Shown: piece by piece, positions 17,001-23,427 of the stretch | How positions within the stretch are numbered: position 1 is the first letter of the stretch | How the letters are laid out: every line of letters starts with the position of its first letter | NCBI GenBank assembly: GCA_017517805.1 | Contig: JAFWYD010000074.1 | Span: 1-34,148 of the forward strand | Reading direction: 5' to 3' | From: Akkermansia sp. | GTDB lineage: Bacteria; Verrucomicrobiota; Verrucomicrobiia; Verrucomicrobiales; Akkermansiaceae | Length of the DNA: 34,148 bases | The notes under the pieces: generated by a model | What the model was told of the DNA's origin: nothing | Seen by the model: only the letters and a program-made list of their open reading frames with translations | The model's database searches: none | Program-made: the position numbers and the translations under genes

Positions 17001-18364
17001 ACCCCGCCTGGGCAGCAGTAGCCCAGGCGCTAAAAAAAAAATACCCACACGCCGTCATCTGCAGTCTGCCGGAGCTGAATGAAGCCAGCATCGCAGCGGC
17101 CCTGCGCAGCAACCATGCCCGCTATGCCGCCTGCATCCTGCGCCCGGAGGAAGTGGACCGCACCCTCGTCAACAACCTGCACCGGGCTGCCCGCCAGGTA
17201 GACGATGACCCCTGGGGAGACTGCATCTGGGGCATCATCACCGGCCACACGGCACAGGATGCCCTGCGCATCGCCCAAGCCGGCAGACCGCTCATCATCA
17301 AGCGGCTGCTGGCCACCACCAACATAGGGCACGAGCGATTCGAACACAGCTGCTGCATCACCGACTGGACCGATTCGCCCGTGCGCGAGCAAAGCGGTTA
17401 TACTGAGCCCGGCAGCATCATCTACCCGCTAGCCCAGCAGAACGATGCCCTGCTGGGAGTCTTCACCCGGCAACTGGCAGAAGAAAAGCCACAGCTGGTC
17501 ATCACCTCCAGTCACGCCACCCAATTCAACCTGGAAATGCCCTTCAGCCGAGGGCTCATCTTCTCCTATAAGAACCAGTTCCATGAGCTTCCGATGGCTC
17601 AGCTGAAGCAATTCGGCAAAACGCTCAAAGAAGCCACGCAGGCAGATTACCAGGCCATCAGCGAGCTGGCAGCGCAATGCAGACCAGTACCGGCAGATGG
17701 CGAGCCGCGCGTCTGGCTGGCCGCCGGCAACTGCCTGTTCGGCAATGCCCAGCGCAGCCAGCACAGCATGGCTGCAACCGCCCTCTCGGGCTACAGCTGC
17801 AACCAGGTAGTCGGCTACACGGTACCCACGTGGTACGGAGCCGCCGGTTGGGGAACCGTGGGCACCTTCTTCGGCAACACCAACGGAACATCCCTGGCCG
17901 AATCCTGGTTCCTGAACAACCAGTTCATGCTGCACCGCACCCGGCAGCTGCACCCCAAACTCATGCAGGTGCAGTTCAACGGTACTTCTTTCTCACTGGG
18001 TGAGCTCGTACCCCAGTTCATCCAGCAGCAGATTGAAATTGACAAGAATAGCGTGAAGGATGCCCTCGGGCTGGTTTACGACCGCGATGTGCTGGCTTTC
18101 TACGGAGACCCTGCCTGGCGGGCCGAGCTCGACACCACCCATGCACAATCCCCCTTCTCCATCTACTGGGAAAGCGCCAAGACCTTCACCATCACGGCCA
18201 ATTACGACACAAAAGACCGCTGTGCCATCTGGTTCCCCACGGCAGAAACCGGCCGGGGTGCCAGCCAGTGCAGCGCAGCAAATGCCATCTTTACCAATGA
18301 CTTCATCCTCTTCCCGGAGCTACCGCTCAAGAAGGGAGAAAGCCTGAAAGTCGAAATCAAATAA
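14075..18364 (+). CDS. Exported M16 zinc peptidase fused to a putative caspase/gingipain-like C-terminal domain
   Basis: The 1429-aa protein has a signal peptide (MKYYSLLPIIALSLSTPLLYAQA). Lobe 1 (about 45-500) carries the inverted zinc motif HLLEH (His92, Glu95, His96), with Glu172 and Glu179 at the spacing of the pitrilysin Glu ligands. This indicates an active M16 half. A second, inactive M16-like half spans about 520-960. Residues about 975-1429 are not M16. This part contains LVITSSHATQFN (His1147) and VWLAAGNCLFGN (Cys1220), followed by VVGYTVPTWYGAAGWG, a pattern I associate with clan CD (C25/gingipain-like) cysteine peptidases. The dyad assignment is inference. An A10 tract (17032-17041) lies at the boundary of the two parts. 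It is convergent with the DUF1353 gene, 6 nt apart. Confidence 0.85.
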   Translation: MKYYSLLPIIALSLSTPLLYAQALPEAEPAASQGAEVVAELQEDPQITKGELANGLRYIIRPTSEPKGRASVRLYVNVGSLDEQEHEKGISHLLEHLVFNGSRNFKRGELIPTMQRLGLGFGGDANAYTSLLETVYMLDLPNLNEETVNFAFTIMRDFADGATLEDSAIDHERGIVKSELYARDSASYRSMIAMLRHAAPGTRLADYLPIGTEEVIMGAPYEVFRNYYKTHYVARNMTVIVTGDFAPETALGWVEKHFGSMEDTPAAARIAPGTPDNLGPSERVEENPENAHLNATLIVSNPWQEKPDTAEQRVRDLPLQLACAMLNQRLARMAREADSPFLRAGASREELYRTADMFSFGITSSPDKWQEAFQKAIIELRRACQYGFSASELAEIKAIVRGGFTRKKNSWSTIDAATMANSLVDAISDMASMTTPEEDQRIFEAGMRAIEASPDICRQALEREFAPDRVKLMLSGTKVDGIDNSTLRAEFNKVMQQEVTPPAEEKASSFAYESIGNPGSIEQQAAIEDQGITTLTLSNGVRVNLKPVDFSKGSISVNAYIDGGSLRLQHVPGLASMAANVMRMGGLEAHDLTELEKLFAGHNVGMNFGIGTDRFNISGTTTQEDLELQCKLLAAMILHPGFRNEGEIMLRRQLPSTYNKFETTPSGAYSLQAPRLMYGNDQRFITPDKEQVEACTTAQVKQALTPWLQQGAMEVSLVGDFKVEDVLPIIERTFGAMPARQREFAPLSEEELSVTTARWGLRKFLPYTTELDKTIVTQVRPCGDGMDQRRNRRLAVLASITREKLFDGIRAQLGETYSPSVRLSTHPSLKNAATITTASAGVVGNRVKVNTAMDAILNDLGQGKINQEDLDCALKPYIARTQKSLRTTGFWESALARLQSDPRQLPLLRGLVEDVQSITLEEIQQLAREIFGPQDNTNYFFTMPANSVPRHEQSTPPQETPDNGYTIITTESTNSDPAWAAVAQALKKKYPHAVICSLPELNEASIAAALRSNHARYAACILRPEEVDRTLVNNLHRAARQVDDDPWGDCIWGIITGHTAQDALRIAQAGRPLIIKRLLATTNIGHERFEHSCCITDWTDSPVREQSGYTEPGSIIYPLAQQNDALLGVFTRQLAEEKPQLVITSSHATQFNLEMPFSRGLIFSYKNQFHELPMAQLKQFGKTLKEATQADYQAISELAAQCRPVPADGEPRVWLAAGNCLFGNAQRSQHSMAATALSGYSCNQVVGYTVPTWYGAAGWGTVGTFFGNTNGTSLAESWFLNNQFMLHRTRQLHPKLMQVQFNGTSFSLGELVPQFIQQQIEIDKNSVKDALGLVYDRDVLAFYGDPAWRAELDTTHAQSPFSIYWESAKTFTITANYDTKDRCAIWFPTAETGRGASQCSAANAIFTNDFILFPELPLKKGESLKVEIK
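17032..17041 (+). other. A10 homopolymer inside the M16 fusion gene
   Basis: Ten A residues encode Leu986-Lys-Lys-Lys at the start of the C-terminal domain. Loss of one A gives a stop 12 codons after the tract, and gain of one A gives a stop within about 14 codons. Either slip yields a protein of about 1000 aa consisting of the M16 part only. Confidence 0.8.
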
Positions 18365-18370
18365 GCGCCC

Positions 18371-18952
18371 TCAGGGTTCCAGCTCAGCCGCCGGGGTATC
18401 AGGGGTAGTCAGCTCGACCAGAGGAGGCACCCCACCCGGCGGCACCCCGAAAAAGCCGCCAAACAGCCGCACTCCGGCATACGATGTGAAGCAACCAGCG
18501 CAGCCACTATACCGGCAAGCCCTCAGGAACACCTGGTCAACCTCGCGCCGTGACACAGGAGCCCCACCCTGCCGGGCATAATACAAAGCATCGTGCAAGA
18601 GGCTGGGCAGCAATTCATTCAGCTCGGTTCTCCCCACACTCATACCATCCCACACGAAACTGCGGTGCAGGATAAGTGTATCGCCCCGCCCTTCCATCAG
18701 CACCCGGTGCGGGGGTGATGGATGCCGCACCCGCCAGTAGCCCAGCTGCATCTCCGGGTCGTGGTAGCGGATAGCGCATCGCGTCTTGAGGCAGTAATAC
18801 GGAGCCAGCGCGGGCAAGTAGTCATACCAGCAATCCTGCAACGCTGCGCAGGCCGGCACCTCCGGTGCCATCTGCTTCATATCCACAAGCTCCACCACCT
18901 GGCGGCAAGCCGCCAGGTGAAGCACAGATAGCAGAATCATGAATTTGCGCAT
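18371..18952 (-). CDS. DUF1353-like lipoprotein
   Basis: From the ATG at 18952 the protein is 193 aa and opens with a lipoprotein signal (MRKFMILLSVLHLAAC, lipobox LHLAAC). This start has AAGGGA 9 nt upstream. Two further ATGs lie upstream in frame (18961 and 19003) but fit the signal less well. The middle contains HRSFVWDGMSVGRTEL followed by LLPSLLHDALYYA, the paired motif typical of DUF1353 (phage and bacterial proteins of unknown function). Eight or more cysteines in the mature part, including CRYSGCAGCF, suggest disulfides in the envelope. It follows hlyD but has its own promoter. Whether it works with the secretion system is unknown. Confidence 0.65.
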   Translation of the reverse strand: MRKFMILLSVLHLAACRQVVELVDMKQMAPEVPACAALQDCWYDYLPALAPYYCLKTRCAIRYHDPEMQLGYWRVRHPSPPHRVLMEGRGDTLILHRSFVWDGMSVGRTELNELLPSLLHDALYYARQGGAPVSRREVDQVFLRACRYSGCAGCFTSYAGVRLFGGFFGVPPGGVPPLVELTTPDTPAAELEP

Positions 18953-18996
18953 GCGGACCATTCCCTTCACGGGCAGCGCAGTAAAAAATGCGCACC

Positions 18997-19025
18997 CTGC
19001 CACGCATTATAACCCAGCGTGGCAG
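18997..19025. repeat. Inverted repeat around the -10 box of the lipoprotein promoter
   Basis: Nine-bp arms CTGCCACGC (18997-19005) and GCGTGGCAG (19017-19025) flank an 11-nt loop that holds the minus-strand TATAAT. It could be an operator. It could also be a terminator for hlyD, though the T6 run lies about 9 nt beyond the stem. Confidence 0.7.
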
Positions 19026-19033
19026 CGGAGCAA
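19006..19033 (-). promoter_or_regulatory. Promoter of the DUF1353-like lipoprotein gene
   Basis: On the minus strand, TTGCTC (19028-19033) and TATAAT (19006-19011) are separated by 16 nt. The -10 lies in the loop of an inverted repeat. The leader to the ATG at 18952 is about 45 nt. Confidence 0.55.
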
Positions 19034-19057
19034 AGAAAAATCGGCCAACTGATAGAC

Positions 19058-20443
19058 TTATGGCTCGCGGATGGATTCATCCATCGCTTTGATGAAGGGA
19101 TGCATCAGATACGAAATCACCGTGCGCTCACCCACCTTCAGCTCTGCTCTCAAGCGCATACCCGCGCTCTGCCACAGCTCAGCCGGCACATGCTGCAAAT
19201 CCCCCTGCACATCCAGACGCGCGCGGAACTGCGGGCGGCGACCACCTGTCGCGGCCAGCGAAGAATCCGCGTCCTCCTCCAGATTAGCGTTAGATTCGTA
19301 AGTATCGGCCGAAATGAAGCGCAGCTTACCCTCCAGCGTACCATACTGCTGGAAGGGGAATGCATCCAGCTTGATGCGAGCCACATCGCCCTTGCGCAGA
19401 AGACCCACATCCTTGGGCAGGATATCCACCTCTGCTTCCAGCGGGGCATCCATGGGAATCAGCGTGATGACCGCCTCGGCCTCGCGCACCGCCGACCCCT
19501 CCTGGTACGGAGCAATCTCATGCACCACCGCGCGGCAGGGAGCCTTCAGGCTCTCCGTCGAAACCAGATAACTCGTCTGGCGCACCTTCTCCTCCAGGGT
19601 ATGAATCTGCAGCTCAGTCTCTGCCAGATCCACGCTGATCTGCTGCTGCCACTCTGCCAGGAAGGTCTCCAGCTCAGCCCGGGCTGTGTTGCACATCTGC
19701 TGGTCCTCCACCAGGCGGGTGCGCTGGTTTTCCACCTCGATCTCATTGCCCATACGCTGAATCTTCGTATTGAGCATATCCACCCGCGGGGTCATCCCCT
19801 TCTGGGCAAGGTTCACATAAACCTCCTCAATGCGATTCAGCGGCTCCATCATCTCATCATACTTGGCAAGTGATTTCTCGATGGAGGCCGTTGTGGCCGT
19901 GTAGCGCTCTACGCTGGCACGAAGGTACGCGCTACGCCTGGCGTGGTACTCCCGGCGGGCAGCAAATACCTCCATCTGGCGCAGAGCCGGCTCAGTACCA
20001 ACAAGATCCGCGGGCATCGTAAGGGCTTCGTTCCCAGCCTGCTCTGCCTTCAGGCGGACAGCCAGACAGCGGTAGTACATCAGCTGCTCCTGCAGATTCC
20101 GGAGTTCAGCGGCATTCACCGTGGGGTCCAGCTCAATGAGCACCTGATCTTTCTCCACAATCTGCCCCACGCGGACCGGCACCCGCTTGATAACCGTACG
20201 CTCCAGCGGTTTCATAGTGATATTCGGGCGCGTAGTCACCAGCTTGCCTTCAGCCGCCACCACCTTATCCACCCTGGCCAGGCAGGCCCAGGAGACCCCG
20301 GCTGCCAGCAGCAGGATGATGACCCAGAGCACACTATGCGCCGGCAGCGGGCATTTGCGAGTCTCCAGCCAGATAGACTCCGGCTCGCAGGCCGCGATAT
20401 CTGCATCCGTCAGTTCCTTCAGTTTCTTTTTCTTGCGGCTCAT
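19058..20443 (-). CDS. Type I secretion membrane fusion protein (HlyD family)
   Basis: The 461-aa adaptor has a basic cytoplasmic N-terminus (MSRKKKKLKEL) and one TM segment at about 38-56 (VLWVIILLLAAGVSWACL). A barrel/lipoyl half-motif follows (RTVIKRVPVRVGQIVEKDQVLIELD), then long coiled coils (about 110-310) and the C-terminal barrel (APYQEGSAVREAEAVITLIPMD, RKGDVARIKLDAFPFQQYG). HlyD proteins bridge the inner-membrane exporter to TolC. It starts 5 nt after the ABC gene stop, and GAGGAGGA overlaps that stop as a strong ribosome binding site. It is translated as part of the exporter operon next to the giant secreted protein. No outer membrane factor gene is in the window. Confidence 0.92.
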   Translation of the reverse strand: MSRKKKKLKELTDADIAACEPESIWLETRKCPLPAHSVLWVIILLLAAGVSWACLARVDKVVAAEGKLVTTRPNITMKPLERTVIKRVPVRVGQIVEKDQVLIELDPTVNAAELRNLQEQLMYYRCLAVRLKAEQAGNEALTMPADLVGTEPALRQMEVFAARREYHARRSAYLRASVERYTATTASIEKSLAKYDEMMEPLNRIEEVYVNLAQKGMTPRVDMLNTKIQRMGNEIEVENQRTRLVEDQQMCNTARAELETFLAEWQQQISVDLAETELQIHTLEEKVRQTSYLVSTESLKAPCRAVVHEIAPYQEGSAVREAEAVITLIPMDAPLEAEVDILPKDVGLLRKGDVARIKLDAFPFQQYGTLEGKLRFISADTYESNANLEEDADSSLAATGGRRPQFRARLDVQGDLQHVPAELWQSAGMRLRAELKVGERTVISYLMHPFIKAMDESIREP

Positions 20444-20448
20444 GGTCG

Positions 20449-23043
20449 TTAATCCTCCTCAGTTCCCATCTGCTGCTGCCAGAAGCTCGCATACAACCCA
20501 CCCTGGGCCAGCAGCTGCCCATGGGTTCCATGCTCCAGGATGGAGCCCTTCTCCAGCACCACAATATCATCTGCCCGGCAGAGGATGGAAAGACGGTGCG
20601 AAATGATGAACACCGTGCGGTTGTGGGCTATCTGTTTCAAGTTCTTGCGAATAAGCGTCTCGCTTTCAGGGTCGAGCGCACTGGTGGCTTCATCGAAAAT
20701 CAGGATGCGAGGGTTGGGCAGCAGCGCGCGGGCAATCGCCAGGCGCTGGCGCTGGCCACCGGAAAGATTGCTTGCGTTCTCCTCCAGCATGGAGTCGTAA
20801 CCCCGCGGCAGATTCTGGATAAACTCCTCTGCGCCGGCCACGCGAGCCGCATAGATGACCTCTTCCATGGTGGCATCCTTCTTAGTCAGGGTCAGATTCT
20901 CGCGAATCGTACCATGGAAGAAGTAGTTATCCTGCAGCACCACGCCGATATGCGAGCGAAGGTGGGCGCGGTCAATCTCTCGCAGGTCGATTCCATCATA
21001 TTTGATGACTCCCTGCTGCAGCGGATAAAGCCCCTGCATCAGCTTCGTCACCGTCGTCTTGCCGGAGCCACTGCGCCCCACAAGGCCCACCGTGGAGCCA
21101 GGCTGGATGCGGTAGGAGAAATCACGGATGGCAGGGGGCGCATCCGGCAGGTACTGGAAGCGGATATTCTCGAATGAAATCTCACCGCGCAGCGGCTGGC
21201 GTATACCGCCGCCCACCTGCTCATCGCGGGCATTCATCACCACGCCCAGCATGCGCACCGAAAGCGACGTCTGCTGGTATTCATGCACCAGCCCCACGAT
21301 ACGCACCAGCGGCCCCGTCACACGCCCGGCCAGCATATTGAATGCGATGAGCGCACCCACCGAAATCTCAGCATCGAACACCGCCATGGCACCCACCCAG
21401 ATGATGCACACCCCCATGAGCCGCTCCAGCCAGTGGCTCAGCGTACGCGCTGTCATCGATATCTTCGCCACGTTGAAATAACGGGAAATCGCATAAGCCG
21501 CCGTATCGTTCCACTTGCGCTGCAGCACCGGCTCCAGCGCCAGCGACTTCACCGTGCGCACACCATGAATCGTCTCCACCAGCATCCCCTGGCGACGGCC
21601 TTCGGCCTGGTAGAGCTCCTCCAGCCGCCGCTGGAATGGCTTGATCAGCACCGCAATCACCACCGCCATCAGGAAAGTGAAGAGCAGCACCACAAAGGTC
21701 AGCTTTGCGCTATACCAGAACAACACCGGTAGGAACACCACCAGCGATATGAGCTCCAGCAGGCTGAAGAACAAGCTCCCGGAAAGGAACTGGCGAATCT
21801 TCTCCGTCTGCTGCATGTGCTTGATAAGCACACCGCTGGAAATCCGCTCATAAAAATCGACCGGCAGATTCAGCAACTTGCGGAATGTCTTGGTCGCCAG
21901 GCGGATATCAATCCGATTCGTGGCGAAAATGAGCAGGTAGTTCTGCAGGAACTCCAGAATCGCATTGAACACCAGGGCCACGCAGACAGCCACCCCAAGC
22001 ACCGTGAGCGTAGTGTAGCTCTGGTGCACCAGCACCTTATCCACCACCAGCTGAAAAAACAGCGGAGTCACCAGGCCAATGGCGCTGATGGAAAGCACCG
22101 CCAGCGCCACCTCACCCAGCAGCCGCTTCTGCCGCGCAAACTCCGGGATAAACCACAGCAGGCCGAAGGGGCGGTTCTCATCCAGCAGGGAGAACACACG
22201 CTTGAACAAAACCACCTCACCCGAGAAGCGGGCCTCGTAATCCTCCTGCGTAATCCACTCAATCGAAGGCACCTGGCCCTCAGCATGCGGAGTCGGGTCC
22301 CACACGCCCAGCAGCATGGGCAGCTCGCCAGCCTCCGGAGCATCCGGCGCAGGAGCCGCCTCGCGCATGCCGCAAAGCACGGCGCCCTTCCCCTCCGCCG
22401 TGACTGCCACGCAAGGGTAAATATGCTCACGCTCCTCCAGCGCAGACCACTTCATGCGCCCCTTGCGCGATTTAAGCCCCAGGTCATCGCCCATTTTGCA
22501 GAGCAGGCTCAGGCTCGGTTCCTCCTCCACCGCATATTCATGCAGCAGACGGCGCACATCGGCATCCAGATTATGGTGGCGGCAGATACTCACCAGGCAG
22601 TACAGCAAGGTATGCCGACCATCTGCCGCATAATTCTGATTCGCAAAATTCCTCAGGTAAAGAGCCTGCCCGCCCCAGGCCTTCTGCAAGGCAGCCGCTT
22701 TCAGGAACATCACCTTGCCACTCTCGCGGCTCAGCGGGTCAAACACCGCATAGTGGGGGGCCTCCCCCTCTGCTCCGCGCCGGCATCCCAGGAATATCAC
22801 CCAATTGCCATTCAGCAGCGGCAGCACCACCGGTGAACCAAAGTGCGTCGATAATTCATCCACCGTCACCTCGCTGCGCAGCTCCGGCTTCAGGCGCAGT
22901 TTCTCCAGCACCTCCTGCACACGCTCAAGGGAATCCACGGCGGCATCCCCCGCCAGCGCCTCCACATTTCCCGCACCGGGAACCAGCTTGATGAGCTCTT
23001 CCAGACACGCGCGTGCCGTCAGCTCTGCCTCTGTCATAGCCAT
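20449..23043 (-). CDS. Type I secretion ABC exporter with degenerate C39-like domains (HlyB/LapB type)
   Basis: The 864-aa protein carries, at residues about 142-280, a C39-like domain whose catalytic Cys position is Thr145 (RHTLLYCLVS). It is therefore proteolytically dead, as in HlyB-type exporters of substrates without a double-glycine leader. Residues 1-135 look like a second, partial C39-like unit (HYAVFDPLSRESGK). Six TM helices span about 310-590. The ATPase domain has Walker A GRSGSGKTT (656-664), signature LSGGQ (760-764), Walker B ILIFDEA (Asp784/Glu785) and H-loop His816. All are intact, so it is an active ATPase. Its ATG follows the 96-aa gene by 12 nt with GAGGA upstream. The likely cargo is the giant protein encoded just upstream. 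Confidence 0.93.
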   Translation of the reverse strand: MAMTEAELTARACLEELIKLVPGAGNVEALAGDAAVDSLERVQEVLEKLRLKPELRSEVTVDELSTHFGSPVVLPLLNGNWVIFLGCRRGAEGEAPHYAVFDPLSRESGKVMFLKAAALQKAWGGQALYLRNFANQNYAADGRHTLLYCLVSICRHHNLDADVRRLLHEYAVEEEPSLSLLCKMGDDLGLKSRKGRMKWSALEEREHIYPCVAVTAEGKGAVLCGMREAAPAPDAPEAGELPMLLGVWDPTPHAEGQVPSIEWITQEDYEARFSGEVVLFKRVFSLLDENRPFGLLWFIPEFARQKRLLGEVALAVLSISAIGLVTPLFFQLVVDKVLVHQSYTTLTVLGVAVCVALVFNAILEFLQNYLLIFATNRIDIRLATKTFRKLLNLPVDFYERISSGVLIKHMQQTEKIRQFLSGSLFFSLLELISLVVFLPVLFWYSAKLTFVVLLFTFLMAVVIAVLIKPFQRRLEELYQAEGRRQGMLVETIHGVRTVKSLALEPVLQRKWNDTAAYAISRYFNVAKISMTARTLSHWLERLMGVCIIWVGAMAVFDAEISVGALIAFNMLAGRVTGPLVRIVGLVHEYQQTSLSVRMLGVVMNARDEQVGGGIRQPLRGEISFENIRFQYLPDAPPAIRDFSYRIQPGSTVGLVGRSGSGKTTVTKLMQGLYPLQQGVIKYDGIDLREIDRAHLRSHIGVVLQDNYFFHGTIRENLTLTKKDATMEEVIYAARVAGAEEFIQNLPRGYDSMLEENASNLSGGQRQRLAIARALLPNPRILIFDEATSALDPESETLIRKNLKQIAHNRTVFIISHRLSILCRADDIVVLEKGSILEHGTHGQLLAQGGLYASFWQQQMGTEED

Positions 23044-23055
23044 ATCAGGAAATCC

Positions 23056-23346
23056 TCAACTGAAATTCGGAGAAGACGATACCGGCGGCTGAGCCGGTGC
23101 CGCAGAAGCCGCCGGTGCCGCAGCCCGGCTGACCACCCCCTTGCGTTCCAGTTCGTTCACAAAACGCTGCATCGATTCAAACGCCCGCAAGAACGCAGCA
23201 GGCGGCAGAATCAGCTGAGTATCAGCCACCCGGGCGGCAGCGACTCCAGCTTCTGCCGGAGCTTCATAATGAAACAAATCCAGCCGAACCATACCCTCAA
23301 TCAAGGATATGTTCTCCACACCATCTGCATACAAATGACTTTTCAT
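23056..23346 (-). CDS. Small conserved-looking protein, first gene of the exporter operon
   Basis: The 96-aa protein is not recognised with certainty. It has no signal peptide or TM segment. The first about 70 residues look folded (GVENISLIEGMVRLDLFHYE, then LILPPAAFLRAFESMQRFVNELERKGVV), ending in an Ala/Pro/Ser-rich tail. It leads the exporter operon, 12 nt before the ABC gene and about 10 nt downstream of a consensus promoter's predicted start. Context suggests a cytoplasmic accessory of the type I system (chaperone, regulator or substrate receptor). This is inference from position only. Confidence 0.65.
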   Translation of the reverse strand: MKSHLYADGVENISLIEGMVRLDLFHYEAPAEAGVAAARVADTQLILPPAAFLRAFESMQRFVNELERKGVVSRAAAPAASAAPAQPPVSSSPNFS

Positions 23347-23353
23347 GTTTACA

Positions 23354-23417
23354 CGCGGGATGGATTATAGCATATAGACCCTAGTTGACAATCTAAAAAG
23401 CCATAATCCACCCCGCG
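23354..23417. repeat. 17-bp inverted repeat over the exporter promoter
   Basis: CGCGGGATGGATTATAG (23354-23370) is repeated in inverted form at 23401-23417, with 15 of 17 positions matching and 30 bp between the arms. The right-hand arm lies just past the giant gene's stop. The left-hand arm contains the -10 box of the exporter promoter. An operator, or a site for DNA looping or inversion, are possible readings. Confidence 0.75.
23364..23391 (-). promoter_or_regulatory. Promoter of the type I exporter operon
   Basis: On the minus strand, TTGTCA (23386-23391) and perfect TATAAT (23364-23369) are separated by 16 nt. The predicted start is near 23357, about 10 nt before the ATG at 23346. It allows exporter expression independent of the 10-kb gene upstream. 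Confidence 0.7.
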
Positions 23418-23427
23418 AGTGACACAC

